Shown here: positions 54,266 to 63,243 of the stretch, piece after piece
Position numbering within the stretch: position 1 is the stretch's first letter
How the letters are laid out: every line of letters begins with the position of its first letter
NCBI RefSeq assembly: GCF_001571245.1
Contig: NZ_BCTK01000006.1
Location: forward strand, 124,001-188,000
From: Achromobacter piechaudii NBRC 102461
GTDB lineage: Bacteria; Pseudomonadota; Gammaproteobacteria; Burkholderiales; Burkholderiaceae_B
Reading direction: 5' to 3'
DNA length: 64,000 bases
The notes under the pieces: model-generated
The model's input: the letters and a program-made list of their open reading frames with translations, nothing else
Database searches by the model: none
What the model was told of the DNA's origin: nothing
Translations under genes and position numbers: made by a program

Positions 54266-54754
54266 CTAGTTTGCGGCGCGGGCCAGATCGGGCCGGTAGG
54301 CGGCGGGGTCGTCGTATTCGACCAGTTCCAGCACGTTGCCTTCCGGGTCGCGGAAGAACGCCAGCCACGTGCCGGGGCGCACCTGCATCGGTGCGGGCTC
54401 GCTGTCAAAGACCACGCCCTTCGATTGCAGGCTGCGCACGACACCGACCAGATCTCGCACGATGAAGGTCAGGTAGGTCGCGCCCTGGCGATCCAGGATC
54501 GCCGCGCCGCGCACGGCCGGTTCGGGCGCCACGGCGGGTTGCAGAAGCTTGATGCGTTCGCCATAGGGCGTCTGCAAGCGCGCGACCTCGTAGCCGTGCG
54601 CCGTCAGGCCGGTGGCGCGCGCCATGTCGGCGGGCACGCTGACGCGGTGCGCGAGCGTCAGACCGACGACGTCGGTGTAGAACGCCAGCAGCGCGTCCAG
54701 GTCGCGGCAGCAGATGCCCACTTCCATCGGCACGGTCATGTGCAGCGCGTTCAT
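54266..54754 (-). CDS. VOC-family (glyoxalase-like) protein
   Basis: The product has 162 residues, a VOC fold of paired beta-alpha-beta3 modules: VGICCRDLDALLAFYTDVVGLTLAHRV at the start and WLAFFRDPEGNVLELVEY at the end. The family includes lyases, isomerases and dioxygenases using one metal. The final Glu of NVLELVEY is a likely metal ligand. It overlaps the E1 gene by 4 bp and lies before E2, inside a dehydrogenase operon, which is unusual. It may act on the oxoacid supply; this is inference. Confidence 0.85.
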   Translation of the reverse strand: MNALHMTVPMEVGICCRDLDALLAFYTDVVGLTLAHRVSVPADMARATGLTAHGYEVARLQTPYGERIKLLQPAVAPEPAVRGAAILDRQGATYLTFIVRDLVGVVRSLQSKGVVFDSEPAPMQVRPGTWLAFFRDPEGNVLELVEYDDPAAYRPDLARAAN

Positions 54755-56934
54755 GGCTGCTCTCCCAGGTCGGCCAGCACATCGGCCAGGCCCGCCAGCA
54801 CTTCCTCGGTGTCGGCGAAGGCCGCGCGTTCCAGCACCTTCGAGATGCTGGGCGAAGCCTCGCCGCCCGTCACGCGCTTGACCGGCTGATCCAGCCAGTC
54901 GAAGTAGCGGCGCTGTATCTCGTCGGACAGCATCGCGCCATACGAGGTGCCGCGCGCGCCTTGCTCCACGATCAGCACGTTGTTGGTCTTCTGGATGCTG
55001 GCGCCGATGGTGTCCCAGTCCAGGCTGGCGCGGTCCAGCGTGCGCAGGTCGATCACTTCGGCGTCCACGCCCGCTTCTTCGGCCGCCTTGAGCGCGCGGC
55101 TGACCATCGACAGGTACGTCAGGATGGTGACCTTGCCGCCCTCGCGGCGCACGCGGGCGCGGCCGAAGGGGATGGCATAGTCCAGGTCGTCTTCGGGCAC
55201 TTCGCCCGTCGAGGCGTACAGGTCCACGTGTTCGATCACCAGCACCGGGTCCTTCGACGCCAGCGCGGTGTTCATCAGGCCCACGTATTCGTAGGGGGTG
55301 GATGGCGCGACGATGCGCCAACCCGGCGCGGTGGCGAAGATGCCGGCCGGGTCCATCGAATGCTGCGAGCCATAGCCGGTGCCCATCGCGACCTTGGTGC
55401 GCAGCACGAACGGCACGTCGATGTCGCCGCCGAACATGTGGCGGGCCTTGCCGATCTGGTTGAAGATCTGGTCGGCCGCCACCCACATGAAGTCGGGGTA
55501 CATGAATTCGACGATGGGGCGGTAGCGCCCGTCCATCGCCAAGCCGCCGCCCAGGCCCGCGAACGCGTTCTCGGAAATGGGCGTGCCCAGCACGCGGTCG
55601 GGGTACTTGTCCTTCAGCCCGCGCGTCGCGCCGTTGGTGCCGCCCTTGAGGCGATGCACGTCTTCGCCCAGCACGACGACGCCGCTGTCCGTTTCCATGC
55701 GGCGGTCCAGCACGTCGGCCACCGCGTCGACGAACTTGCGTTCGACCTTGGCGCCCGTGTAGTCGGCGGCGTCCTGGTAGCGCAGGCCGGCCAGCTCCGC
55801 GCCGTCGCTGCGCAGGCCCACGTCGCGGAAGTCGGCGCGCGGCCACAAGTCGGCGCGCACTCGGCGCTTGCCGCCGTCAGCGGCTTCGGTCAGGCGGCCG
55901 CACACGTCCTTCATGACGTCCTTGCAGCGTTGCCGCAGCGCGTCCACCTGCGCTTGCGTGATGAGGCTGCGGCCGATCATTTCGGTGGCGATCTTGTCCA
56001 GCGGATCGCGCTGGCGCCATTGCGATTCTTCATCCTTGGTGCGGTAGCCGAAGGCGCTGCCGGGGAAGGGGCCGTTCTGATGGAAGAAGCGGTACACGTC
56101 CACTTCCACGATGGTCGGGCCCTTGCCCGCGCGCATGTGCGCCACGGCTTCGGACATGGCCAGGTACACGGCCAGCGGGTCCATGCCGTCGACCTTCCAG
56201 GACGGAATGTTGAAGCCCAGGCCGCGCGCGGACAAACGCGGTTCGGCGGTGGACTCTTCCACGGTGGTCGAGACCGCGTAGCGGTTGTTCTCGATGAAAA
56301 AGCACAGCGGCGTCTTCCACGCGGCGGTCAGGTTCATCGTTTCCAGCACGGAGCCGATGTTCACCGCGCCGTCGCCGAAGTAGGTGACGGCCACGCGGTC
56401 GGTGCCGGCATGCTTGTGCGCCCAGCCCGCGCCCGCCGCCAGCGACACGCCGCCGCCCACGATGGCGTTGGTGCCCAGCGCACCGGCCTCCAGCCAGCGC
56501 AGGTGCATGCTGCCCCCACGGCCCCGGCAATAGCCCTGCGCCAGCCCCATGATCTCGGCCAGCGTCTTTTGCAGCACCTCGTCGATGGCGGGCGTCAGCG
56601 GATCAAGCGGGTTCAGCCCCTGCGGCGCAACGTGTTGCAGCGCCTTGGCCAGAAACTGGTGGTGGCCGCGATGCGAGCCATTGATCTGATCGCCCGCGCC
56701 CAGCGCCAGCACCGATCCGACGGCGCCGCCTTCCTGGCCCACGGACGAATGCGCGGGGCCATGCACCAGGCCTTCGGCGGCCAGGTCCAGCACGGCCTCT
56801 TCAAAGGCGCGGATCCAGTGCAGCTGGGTCAGCATCGTGCCCAGCAGCGCGGGCTCTGCCCGCTGCCAGTCGCCAGGCTCGACCGTCAGTTGCCGCCAGG
56901 GCGCTTGGGGCTCAAGCGGTTGGTAGGTGGCCAT
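54751..56934 (-). CDS. Fused E1 alpha-beta subunit of a 2-oxoacid dehydrogenase
   Basis: The product has 727 residues, alpha and beta halves in one chain. The alpha half (1 to about 340) holds the thiamin diphosphate motif from GDG (187-189) to NN (216-217). The beta half (about 385-727) has VVVLGEDVHRLKGGTNGATRGL and PISENAFAGLGGGLAM. It decarboxylates a 2-oxo acid or acetoin and loads the lipoyl arm. Usual two-subunit forms (AcoAB, PdhAB, BkdAB) are separate, so the fusion is notable. The substrate, acetoin, branched oxoacid or other, is not certain. Confidence 0.92.
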   Translation of the reverse strand: MATYQPLEPQAPWRQLTVEPGDWQRAEPALLGTMLTQLHWIRAFEEAVLDLAAEGLVHGPAHSSVGQEGGAVGSVLALGAGDQINGSHRGHHQFLAKALQHVAPQGLNPLDPLTPAIDEVLQKTLAEIMGLAQGYCRGRGGSMHLRWLEAGALGTNAIVGGGVSLAAGAGWAHKHAGTDRVAVTYFGDGAVNIGSVLETMNLTAAWKTPLCFFIENNRYAVSTTVEESTAEPRLSARGLGFNIPSWKVDGMDPLAVYLAMSEAVAHMRAGKGPTIVEVDVYRFFHQNGPFPGSAFGYRTKDEESQWRQRDPLDKIATEMIGRSLITQAQVDALRQRCKDVMKDVCGRLTEAADGGKRRVRADLWPRADFRDVGLRSDGAELAGLRYQDAADYTGAKVERKFVDAVADVLDRRMETDSGVVVLGEDVHRLKGGTNGATRGLKDKYPDRVLGTPISENAFAGLGGGLAMDGRYRPIVEFMYPDFMWVAADQIFNQIGKARHMFGGDIDVPFVLRTKVAMGTGYGSQHSMDPAGIFATAPGWRIVAPSTPYEYVGLMNTALASKDPVLVIEHVDLYASTGEVPEDDLDYAIPFGRARVRREGGKVTILTYLSMVSRALKAAEEAGVDAEVIDLRTLDRASLDWDTIGASIQKTNNVLIVEQGARGTSYGAMLSDEIQRRYFDWLDQPVKRVTGGEASPSISKVLERAAFADTEEVLAGLADVLADLGEQP

Positions 56935-56971
56935 GAGTGAATCTCCAGAATGTTTTTAAGCGTCGGTGCGG

Positions 56972-57760
56972 TTAGAGGTAGCTGTAGCGGCTCCAGCCGC
57001 CGTCGGCCACCAGGGTGTGTCCGGTGATGTAGGCGGCCTGGCGCGATGCCAGGAAGACCGCCAGGTCGGCCATTTCGGCCGGCTGCGCCATGCGGCGCAG
57101 CGGTGTACGTTGCTTCAGGCGTTCGGGGTCCAGGCGGCCGCGCGCCGCCAGGTCGCGCACCAGATCCGTTTCCACGTAGCCGGGCGCCAGCGCGTTCACG
57201 CGCACTCCCATCGGGCCCCATTCGACGGCCAGCGTTTCGGTCAGCAGCACCACCGCGCCCTTGGTGGCGCAGTAGGCGGCGCGGTCGGGCGCGGCCACCA
57301 CGCCGTACATCGAGGCCAGGTTGATGATGCTGCCCGCGCCGGCCGGCACCATACGGCGGCCGGCCGCCTGCGCGCACAGGAACACGCCGGTCAGGTTGAT
57401 GTCCACGGCGCGGCGCCATTCGTCCACGGTGACTTCCAGCGTGGGCTTGTTGGCCGAGATGCCGGCGTTGTTGACCAGCACGTCGATGCGGCCCCAGGCC
57501 TGTTCGACCTGGGCGAAGGCGCGCTCGACCGCGTCGGCATCCGTCACGGACGCCTGCACGGCCATGGCCTCGCCGCCGGCCGCTTTCAGCTCGGCCACGG
57601 CCGAGTCCAGCGCGGCGGCGTCCATGTCCAGCAACGCCACGCGCGCGCCCTGGCGCACGAACGCCTGCGCGGTGGAAAACCCGATGCCTTTGGCGCCGCC
57701 GGTAATCACGACGCTTTGGCCGCGCAGCTCGCTGTGGATGACTTCTGTGTTGTGGTCCAA
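56972..57760 (-). CDS. SDR-family oxidoreductase in the E1-Liv operon
   Basis: The product has 262 residues. TGGAKGIG, NNAGISANKP, catalytic Ser in NLASMYG and YCATK are intact. It is 37 bases before the E1 gene and 36 bases after livF, so it belongs to the operon. It likely oxidises a hydroxy compound to the oxo substrate of the dehydrogenase, working with the importer. The divergent SDR at 63244-63981 may perform a related step. Confidence 0.92.
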   Translation of the reverse strand: MDHNTEVIHSELRGQSVVITGGAKGIGFSTAQAFVRQGARVALLDMDAAALDSAVAELKAAGGEAMAVQASVTDADAVERAFAQVEQAWGRIDVLVNNAGISANKPTLEVTVDEWRRAVDINLTGVFLCAQAAGRRMVPAGAGSIINLASMYGVVAAPDRAAYCATKGAVVLLTETLAVEWGPMGVRVNALAPGYVETDLVRDLAARGRLDPERLKQRTPLRRMAQPAEMADLAVFLASRQAAYITGHTLVADGGWSRYSYL

Positions 57761-57796
57761 GGTAGGTGCCTGTAGATAAGTTGCAAGGTGGCGGAA

Positions 57797-58516
57797 TCAG
57801 ACCGCCAGCCATTCCTGGACCACGTCCTGGCGCTCATGCAGCTGCGCGGGCGGTCCTTCGAACACGATGCGGCCGTGGCCCATGACGCTCACGCGGGTCG
57901 AGACCTTGAGCGCGATCGTCAGCTTCTGTTCCACCAGTACGACGGAGACGCCGCGCTTGTGGATATCGCGGATTACATCGGCAATCACTTCCACGATCTT
58001 GGGCGCCAAGCCTTCGGTGGGCTCGTCGATCAGCATCACCTTCGGGTTGCCCAGCAGCGAACGGCACATGGTCAGCATCTGCTGCTCGCCGCCAGAGAGG
58101 TTGCCAGCGCGCGTGTTGCTGCGTTCCTTCAAGCGCGGGAAGTAGTCGAACATCTGCGACACCGTCCAGTACGGCGCGTCGTCTCGCTTGGGCTGCTCGC
58201 CCATGCGCAGGTTCTCGTCCACGGTCAGGTTGGCGAACACTTCGCGTTCTTCGGGCACGAAGCCCACGCCCGCGCGGGCGATTTCGAAGGGGCGCTTGTT
58301 GGTGATGTCGCGCCCTTCGACGGCGATGCGTCCGCCCGTCACGTCCACCAGGCCCATGACGCTTTTCATGGTGGTGGAGCGGCCCGCGCCGTTGCGGCCC
58401 AGCAGGCTCACGACTTCGCCGCGTCCGATGGCCAGGTCGATGCCGTGCAGGATGTGGCTCTTGCCGTAGTGCGCGTGCACGCCTTGCAGACTGAGCAGGG
58501 GGGATTGCGTGGTCAT
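57797..58516 (-). CDS. livF: Liv-type ABC ATPase (LivF) with Walker A Arg
   Basis: The product has 239 residues. Walker A reads GRNGAGRST (40-48), with Arg46 in place of the invariant lysine; the codon (CGC) is unambiguous. Signature LSGGEQQML and Walker B VMLIDEPTEGLAP are normal. It drives uptake with LivG. Arg at this position is known in some LivF sequences as I recall, but would be expected to weaken ATP use. It overlaps livG by 4 bp. Confidence 0.93.
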   Translation of the reverse strand: MTTQSPLLSLQGVHAHYGKSHILHGIDLAIGRGEVVSLLGRNGAGRSTTMKSVMGLVDVTGGRIAVEGRDITNKRPFEIARAGVGFVPEEREVFANLTVDENLRMGEQPKRDDAPYWTVSQMFDYFPRLKERSNTRAGNLSGGEQQMLTMCRSLLGNPKVMLIDEPTEGLAPKIVEVIADVIRDIHKRGVSVVLVEQKLTIALKVSTRVSVMGHGRIVFEGPPAQLHERQDVVQEWLAV

Positions 58517-59265
58517 ACCGTTTCCTCTCCGAGGTAGGCCTCGCGCACGCGGGCGTCGCCGCGAATCTCGGCGGGCGTGCCGGTGGCCAGGATTTCGCCG
58601 TACACCAGCACGCTGATGCGGTCGGCCAGCGAGAACACCACCTGCATGTCGTGCTCGACGATCAGCAAGGTGCAGTCGCGCGTGACGTCCTTGATGAGCT
58701 CGACCGTGTAGTCGACTTCGTGTTGCGACATGCCGGCCATGGGCTCGTCCAGCAGGATGACCTTCGGGCGCGAGGCCAGCGTCATGCCGATTTCCAGCGA
58801 ACGCTGCTCGGAATAGTTCAGGTCGCCCGCCGCCGTGTGCTGCTTGTCCGTCAGCCGCACTTTTTCCAGCAGGCGGTCCACGTCTTCATTCACGGCTCGG
58901 TTGCGCGCGATGGGCCGCCAGAAGTTGTAGACCAGCCCGTGCATGCGCAGTACCGCCAGGCGCAGGTTTTCACGCACCGACAGGCGCGGGAACACATTGG
59001 TGATCTGGAAAGAGCGCGCCAGGCCCAGCCGGTTGATGGCTTCGGGCGCCAGGCCGCCGATGGCGCGCGAGCGCAGGCTGATGTCGCCCGAGGTCGGCGC
59101 GAACGAGCCGGACATCAGGTGGAACAGCGTGGACTTGCCCGCGCCGTTCGGGCCGATGACCGCGTGGCGTTCGCCGGCTTCGATCTCCAGGTTCACGCCA
59201 CGGATGATCTGCGCCTGTCCAAAAGACTTGCGCACGTCGGTCAGGGTGAGGATGGAATGGCTCAT
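58513..59265 (-). CDS. livG: Liv-type ABC ATPase (LivG)
   Basis: The product has 250 residues. Walker A GPNGAGKST is intact; the signature is the LivG-type LNYSEQRSLEIG; Walker B is VILLDEPMAGM. With LivF it powers import through LivHM. It overlaps both neighbours by 4 bp. Confidence 0.94.
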   Translation of the reverse strand: MSHSILTLTDVRKSFGQAQIIRGVNLEIEAGERHAVIGPNGAGKSTLFHLMSGSFAPTSGDISLRSRAIGGLAPEAINRLGLARSFQITNVFPRLSVRENLRLAVLRMHGLVYNFWRPIARNRAVNEDVDRLLEKVRLTDKQHTAAGDLNYSEQRSLEIGMTLASRPKVILLDEPMAGMSQHEVDYTVELIKDVTRDCTLLIVEHDMQVVFSLADRISVLVYGEILATGTPAEIRGDARVREAYLGEETV

Positions 59266-60530
59266 TTCGCGGGCTCCAGCACGGGGGCGGCGTCGCCGTC
59301 ATCGCGCCACAGGGCCAGCGCCCAGCGGCAGGCCAGAAGGCCCACGCCAAAAAGCGCCAACGGCACCAGCCAGGTGGATAGCGCAAGCGGCGCCCAGTCC
59401 TGGCCAAACAGGGGAATGGGGGGCCAGCCCGCATCGGGGTTCATGGCCAGCAGCGCGCGGTAATCGCGCGCGAACATGCGTTGCAGCAGTTCGATCGAGA
59501 ACACGGTGGCGGCGGTCAGCAACAGGCCACCCGCCACCGATACGAGCGCGCGCGGCAGCCAGTTGGCCAGGCCGCGCAGGCGCAAGGACTTGGCCGCGCG
59601 CTGCACCAAGCCGACCAGGCCATCGGGCACGAACAGCATCACCAGCACGAACAGCACGCCCTGATACAGCAGCCACGAACGCGTGATGTCCGCCAGCGTC
59701 TGCGACAGGAAGGTCAGGATGGCCGCGCCCAGCACAGGGCCGAGGAACGCGTTGACGCCGCCGATGTACGCGAACAGCACCGCATCGGTCGACAGCTTGA
59801 CCTCGAACAGCACGTAATTGCCGGCTTCGATGTTCAAGGCCTGCAAGCCGCCCGCGATGCCGGCGAACATGGCCGACAAGGCGAACACCATCGTCTTGAG
59901 CGCATGCGGGCGATAGCCCAGGTAGCGCAGGCGGTTGGCGTTTTCGCGCAGGCCCAGCGTCAGCCGGCCCAGCGGCGTGCGCGTCAGGCCATACAGCGCG
60001 GCCAGCGAAATCAAGACCCAGGCAAGCACCAGGAAGTAGACCTCGATGTCGGAGCCGAAGGTGAAGCCCCAGGCCGGCATGCGCATGGCCGACACGCCCG
60101 CTTCGCCACCGAACACGCTTTTCAGGTGCGGGGCGAGCGCGTGCAGCAGCTCGGCCAGCGCCAGCGTGATCATCGAGAAGTAGACGCCGGAACGCATCGT
60201 GGCGAACCAGCCTGCGACCAGGCCAAACAGCAGCCCGGCCACGCCGCCCACCAGCGGCATCAGCGGCGTGGGCAACAGCCCCGCGCCGCCCAGCGCGTTC
60301 ATGGCGTGGATCGTGGCGAAGGTGCCCACGCCGAAGTACGCGGCATGGCCGAAGGACAGCATGCCGCCCTGTCCGGCCAACAGGTTGAAGGCGCAGGCGA
60401 AGAGCGCGGCGATCAGCATCTGCACCGCCGCCACCAATTGGCCCGGCGGCAACAGCCACGGCAGCGCGCACAGCGCCGCCACGCAGACGATCAGCAGCAG
60501 GGCGCCGGATGCAACACGGGTTTGGCTCAT
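59262..60530 (-). CDS. livM: Liv-type ABC permease (LivM) with long C-terminus
   Basis: The product has 422 residues from the ATG at 60530, which overlaps the livH stop as ATGA. About ten to eleven membrane helices and the family's FNLLAGQGGMLSFGHAAYFGVG segment are visible. After the usual end near residue 325 (FVPDGLVGLVQR) it has about 95 extra residues with two more hydrophobic helices (about 335-355 and 390-410). This extension is longer than a typical LivM. Confidence 0.92.
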   Translation of the reverse strand: MSQTRVASGALLLIVCVAALCALPWLLPPGQLVAAVQMLIAALFACAFNLLAGQGGMLSFGHAAYFGVGTFATIHAMNALGGAGLLPTPLMPLVGGVAGLLFGLVAGWFATMRSGVYFSMITLALAELLHALAPHLKSVFGGEAGVSAMRMPAWGFTFGSDIEVYFLVLAWVLISLAALYGLTRTPLGRLTLGLRENANRLRYLGYRPHALKTMVFALSAMFAGIAGGLQALNIEAGNYVLFEVKLSTDAVLFAYIGGVNAFLGPVLGAAILTFLSQTLADITRSWLLYQGVLFVLVMLFVPDGLVGLVQRAAKSLRLRGLANWLPRALVSVAGGLLLTAATVFSIELLQRMFARDYRALLAMNPDAGWPPIPLFGQDWAPLALSTWLVPLALFGVGLLACRWALALWRDDGDAAPVLEPAK

Positions 60531-61468
60531 GCCTGTTCTCCCTTCAGGCCCGACGGCTTGACCAGCAGCACCACCAGCATCAGCAGGAAGGGCAGGGTGG
60601 CGGCCAGGCTGGAAATCTTCACGGTCATCAGACCGCCCACGCTTTCGGCCCATTCGCCCGCGCCGAACAGCGCGAACAGGGAAGCCAGGCTGGCGTCGAT
60701 GCCCACCGAGAACGAGCTGATCAGGCCGATCAGCAGCGAGGCGATCATCGCGCCTTCCAGCGATCCGAGACCGCCGACGACGACCACCACGAACACCAGC
60801 ACGCCCAGTTCAAGCGCCATGTTGGGGTTGGTGGTGTAGAACGCGCCAGCCACCGCGCCGGCCAGGCCGGCCATGGCCGCGCCCACGCCAAACACGCTCA
60901 TGAACACCAGCGGCACGTTGTGGCCCAGCGCTTCGGCCATGCGCGGCCGGTAGATGGCCGAGCGCACGACGATGCCGACGCGGGTGCGCGAGAGCAGCAG
61001 GTAGATGACGGCGAACATCGCCAGCGACACGCCGCCCATCAGCAGGCGGTAGAAGGGATAGTCCGCATCGAACACGCGGAAGGCCGCGAAGTTCAGGAAG
61101 GCGGGTACGCGGTAATCGACGGGGAAGTCGCCGTAGAACAGCTTGATGAGCTCGGCCACGATGAAGGCCAGGCCGAAGGTGACCAGCAGTTCCTGCGCGT
61201 GGCCGAACTTGTGCACGCGGCGCAGGAAAAAGCGTTCGACGCCCATGCCCAGCAGGCCCGAGATGATCGTGGCCAGCACCAGCGCCGTCCAGAAACCCGT
61301 GACGGGCGTCAGCGTGTAGGCCGCATACGCGCCGATCATGTAGAACGAGGCATGCGCAAAATTGAGCACGCCCATCATTCCGAAAATCAGTGTCAGGCCC
61401 GCCGACACCATGAATAGCAGCAGGCCGTAAATCACGCCGTTCAACAGCGAGACGGTAAAGTATTCCAT
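60527..61468 (-). CDS. livH: Liv-type ABC permease (LivH)
   Basis: The product has 313 residues from the ATG at 61468. Family pattern: NGVIYGLLLFMVSAGLTLIFGMMGVLNFAHA near the start, then about eight helices. It pairs with LivM in the inner membrane. The binding-protein gene lies 132 bp upstream on the same strand. Confidence 0.94.
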   Translation of the reverse strand: MEYFTVSLLNGVIYGLLLFMVSAGLTLIFGMMGVLNFAHASFYMIGAYAAYTLTPVTGFWTALVLATIISGLLGMGVERFFLRRVHKFGHAQELLVTFGLAFIVAELIKLFYGDFPVDYRVPAFLNFAAFRVFDADYPFYRLLMGGVSLAMFAVIYLLLSRTRVGIVVRSAIYRPRMAEALGHNVPLVFMSVFGVGAAMAGLAGAVAGAFYTTNPNMALELGVLVFVVVVVGGLGSLEGAMIASLLIGLISSFSVGIDASLASLFALFGAGEWAESVGGLMTVKISSLAATLPFLLMLVVLLVKPSGLKGEQA

Positions 61469-61600
61469 GTCCGCTCCATAAATCCTTCGCGTCCAAGCCG
61501 GGGGCTCGCGCGATACGCTGCGCACCTTGTTTTCCCGGCCCGCGCCGGAGTGCGCTTTTTTGTGGGTCGCGGCGGGGCTGCACGCAGCCCCGCATGCGCC

Positions 61601-62836
61601 TTATTGCGGACGCTGCATCTTGCAGGTGGCCTGCACCGGCGCGGACACGTCCGCCGCCGCCAGCACCTTCACCGGCTCAAAGCCCATGTCGGTGCCATCG
61701 GCCTTGTACTTGGCGTTCTTGCTGACCTTGGACACCACCATCGGCAACTGCACCTGATGGTCTTCGGCGCGCATCGTGTACGTGCCCAGCGCCGAGGTGT
61801 AGGTGACCTTCTCCAGCGCCGCCGCCAGATCCGGCACGGACAGCTTGCCGTCCTTGGGCTGGACCTGCTTGAGCGCTTCGCCCAGGAAGCGCACGCCGAT
61901 CACGGTCTGCGGTTCGGTGTAGCTGGGGTAGTGGCCGGTCTTGGACTTGTAGTCTTCGGCGAACTTCGCGCCTTCGTCGCCAGCCGCTTCGATGTTGTAG
62001 GGGTGCGCGATGTAATGCCCCATCGCCACTTCGCCCGCGTTGGCCAGGTTGCCCACCTGATCCAGGAACACAGTGGCGAAACGCACCTTCAGGCCCGCCG
62101 ATTGCGTGGCCTTCATCAACAGCAACAGGTCGTTGGACCAGTTGCCGGTAATGACGGTGTCGGGCGTGGCCGAACGGATACGCGCGACGTAGGGCGCGAA
62201 GTCCTGGATCTTGTTGACTTCATGCAGCGTCTTGCCGACCACTTCGTAGCCGTACTGCTTGGCGAAGCGCTCGGTCGCGCCTTCCATGTCCTGGCCCCAG
62301 GAATAGTTCTGGTTGATGGCGTACACGCGCTTGCCCAGCGTGCCGTCGGCCGACATGACAGAGGCCAGCGCCTTGACGCGCAGGTCGGCGTTGGTGGTGA
62401 AGCGGAAATGATAAAAGTGGCACTTCTGGCCGGTCAGCTCCAGCGCTTCGCCGCCCACGTTCAGGAAGACGACTTCCTTGCCGGGGTTGCGCAGGTTGTG
62501 CTTGCGCACGTCTTCGGTCAGTTGCCCGGAAATGGCGGACGAGGAACCTTGCACCAGCACCTGCACGCCTTCGGCGGCGGCGGCGCGGAAACGGTCGGAC
62601 GCGCCCACGGGGCCGCCCTGGTTGTCGAACTCGACCAATTCCAGCGGTTGGCCGTTCCAGCCGCCCGCCGCGTTGATGCGGTCCAGTTCATATTTGACCG
62701 CGGCGCGGAACATCAGGCCGGTCGAGGCCTGCGGGCCCGACAGCGTCTCGATCAAGCCGATCTTGACGGGTGCGGCGTGCGCCGATGCGGCGATGCCGGC
62801 CAAGCACAGCAGGCCGGTGGTGAAAGCCAATTTCAT
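61601..62836 (-). CDS. Liv-type periplasmic substrate-binding protein
   Basis: The product has 411 residues from the ATG at 62836. A signal peptide ends near ASAHA. The mature chain is a Peripla_BP_6 fold (VKIGLIETLSGPQASTGLMFRAA; YAINQNYSWGQDM; TPDTVITGNWSNDLLLLMKA). It captures the solute for LivHMGF. Such proteins bind branched amino acids, amides or aromatic acids; the ligand is unknown. It is the first gene of the ten-gene operon and is divergent from an SDR across 407 bp. Confidence 0.93.
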   Translation of the reverse strand: MKLAFTTGLLCLAGIAASAHAAPVKIGLIETLSGPQASTGLMFRAAVKYELDRINAAGGWNGQPLELVEFDNQGGPVGASDRFRAAAAEGVQVLVQGSSSAISGQLTEDVRKHNLRNPGKEVVFLNVGGEALELTGQKCHFYHFRFTTNADLRVKALASVMSADGTLGKRVYAINQNYSWGQDMEGATERFAKQYGYEVVGKTLHEVNKIQDFAPYVARIRSATPDTVITGNWSNDLLLLMKATQSAGLKVRFATVFLDQVGNLANAGEVAMGHYIAHPYNIEAAGDEGAKFAEDYKSKTGHYPSYTEPQTVIGVRFLGEALKQVQPKDGKLSVPDLAAALEKVTYTSALGTYTMRAEDHQVQLPMVVSKVSKNAKYKADGTDMGFEPVKVLAAADVSAPVQATCKMQRPQ

Positions 62837-63243
62837 GCGTGTCTCCTCCGTGGGACGGGAGTGGTTTGTGCGTGCGTAGTGATGCGTTCGTACGTCGAGC
62901 AAGCGCGCTTGGTGGCGGCTTTTTCAGGTCCGGAAACGGGCAATCGGGGAAGGGGACATTGCGAAGATGGGGCGCATACGGTCGTGCTGCCGGGGTATGC
63001 GCCCGCTTGTCTCCTTCCTGTTTTGCGGCGCTTCGGCCTTTGTTTTTTTCTGACTTGCTTGCCTGGCCGCGCAAGTTGATTTACGCTTTCGGAACAAGTT
63101 GTCAGTCAACTTTATTAAGTTGTCTGATAAATAATAGGGCAAGCGTTTTTCTCGTGTCAAGCACCGCGCACAGGTGTTCAATCACAGAATTCGCGCTGAT
63201 CGCCGCGACCGGCGCGCCCACTGACAGAGAGTTGGAGACAGGG
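62837..63243. other. Divergent control region between the Liv operon and an SDR
   Basis: 407 bases with no convincing coding frame. GC-rich near the Liv operon, AT-rich from about 63070. A 17-bp palindrome and a repeated AAGTTGTC element occur at 63096-63124. A ribosome-site-like GGAGACAGGG precedes the SDR start. No -10/-35 pair stands out. Confidence 0.6.
63096..63124. promoter_or_regulatory. Palindrome plus direct repeat, operator candidate
   Basis: AAGTTG-TCAGT-CAACTT (63096-63112) is a perfect 6-base inverted repeat. AAGTTGTC recurs at 63117-63124, 21 bp from its first copy, about two helical turns. A further AAGTTGAT is at 63073-63080. The style recalls GntR or TetR sites; no regulator gene is beside it. 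Confidence 0.5.

Noticed and set aside
58513..59265. LivG signature YSEQR as a degenerate ABC motif
   Set aside because: LivG proteins normally depart from LSGGQ with a Y.xQR form, so this is within the family range.
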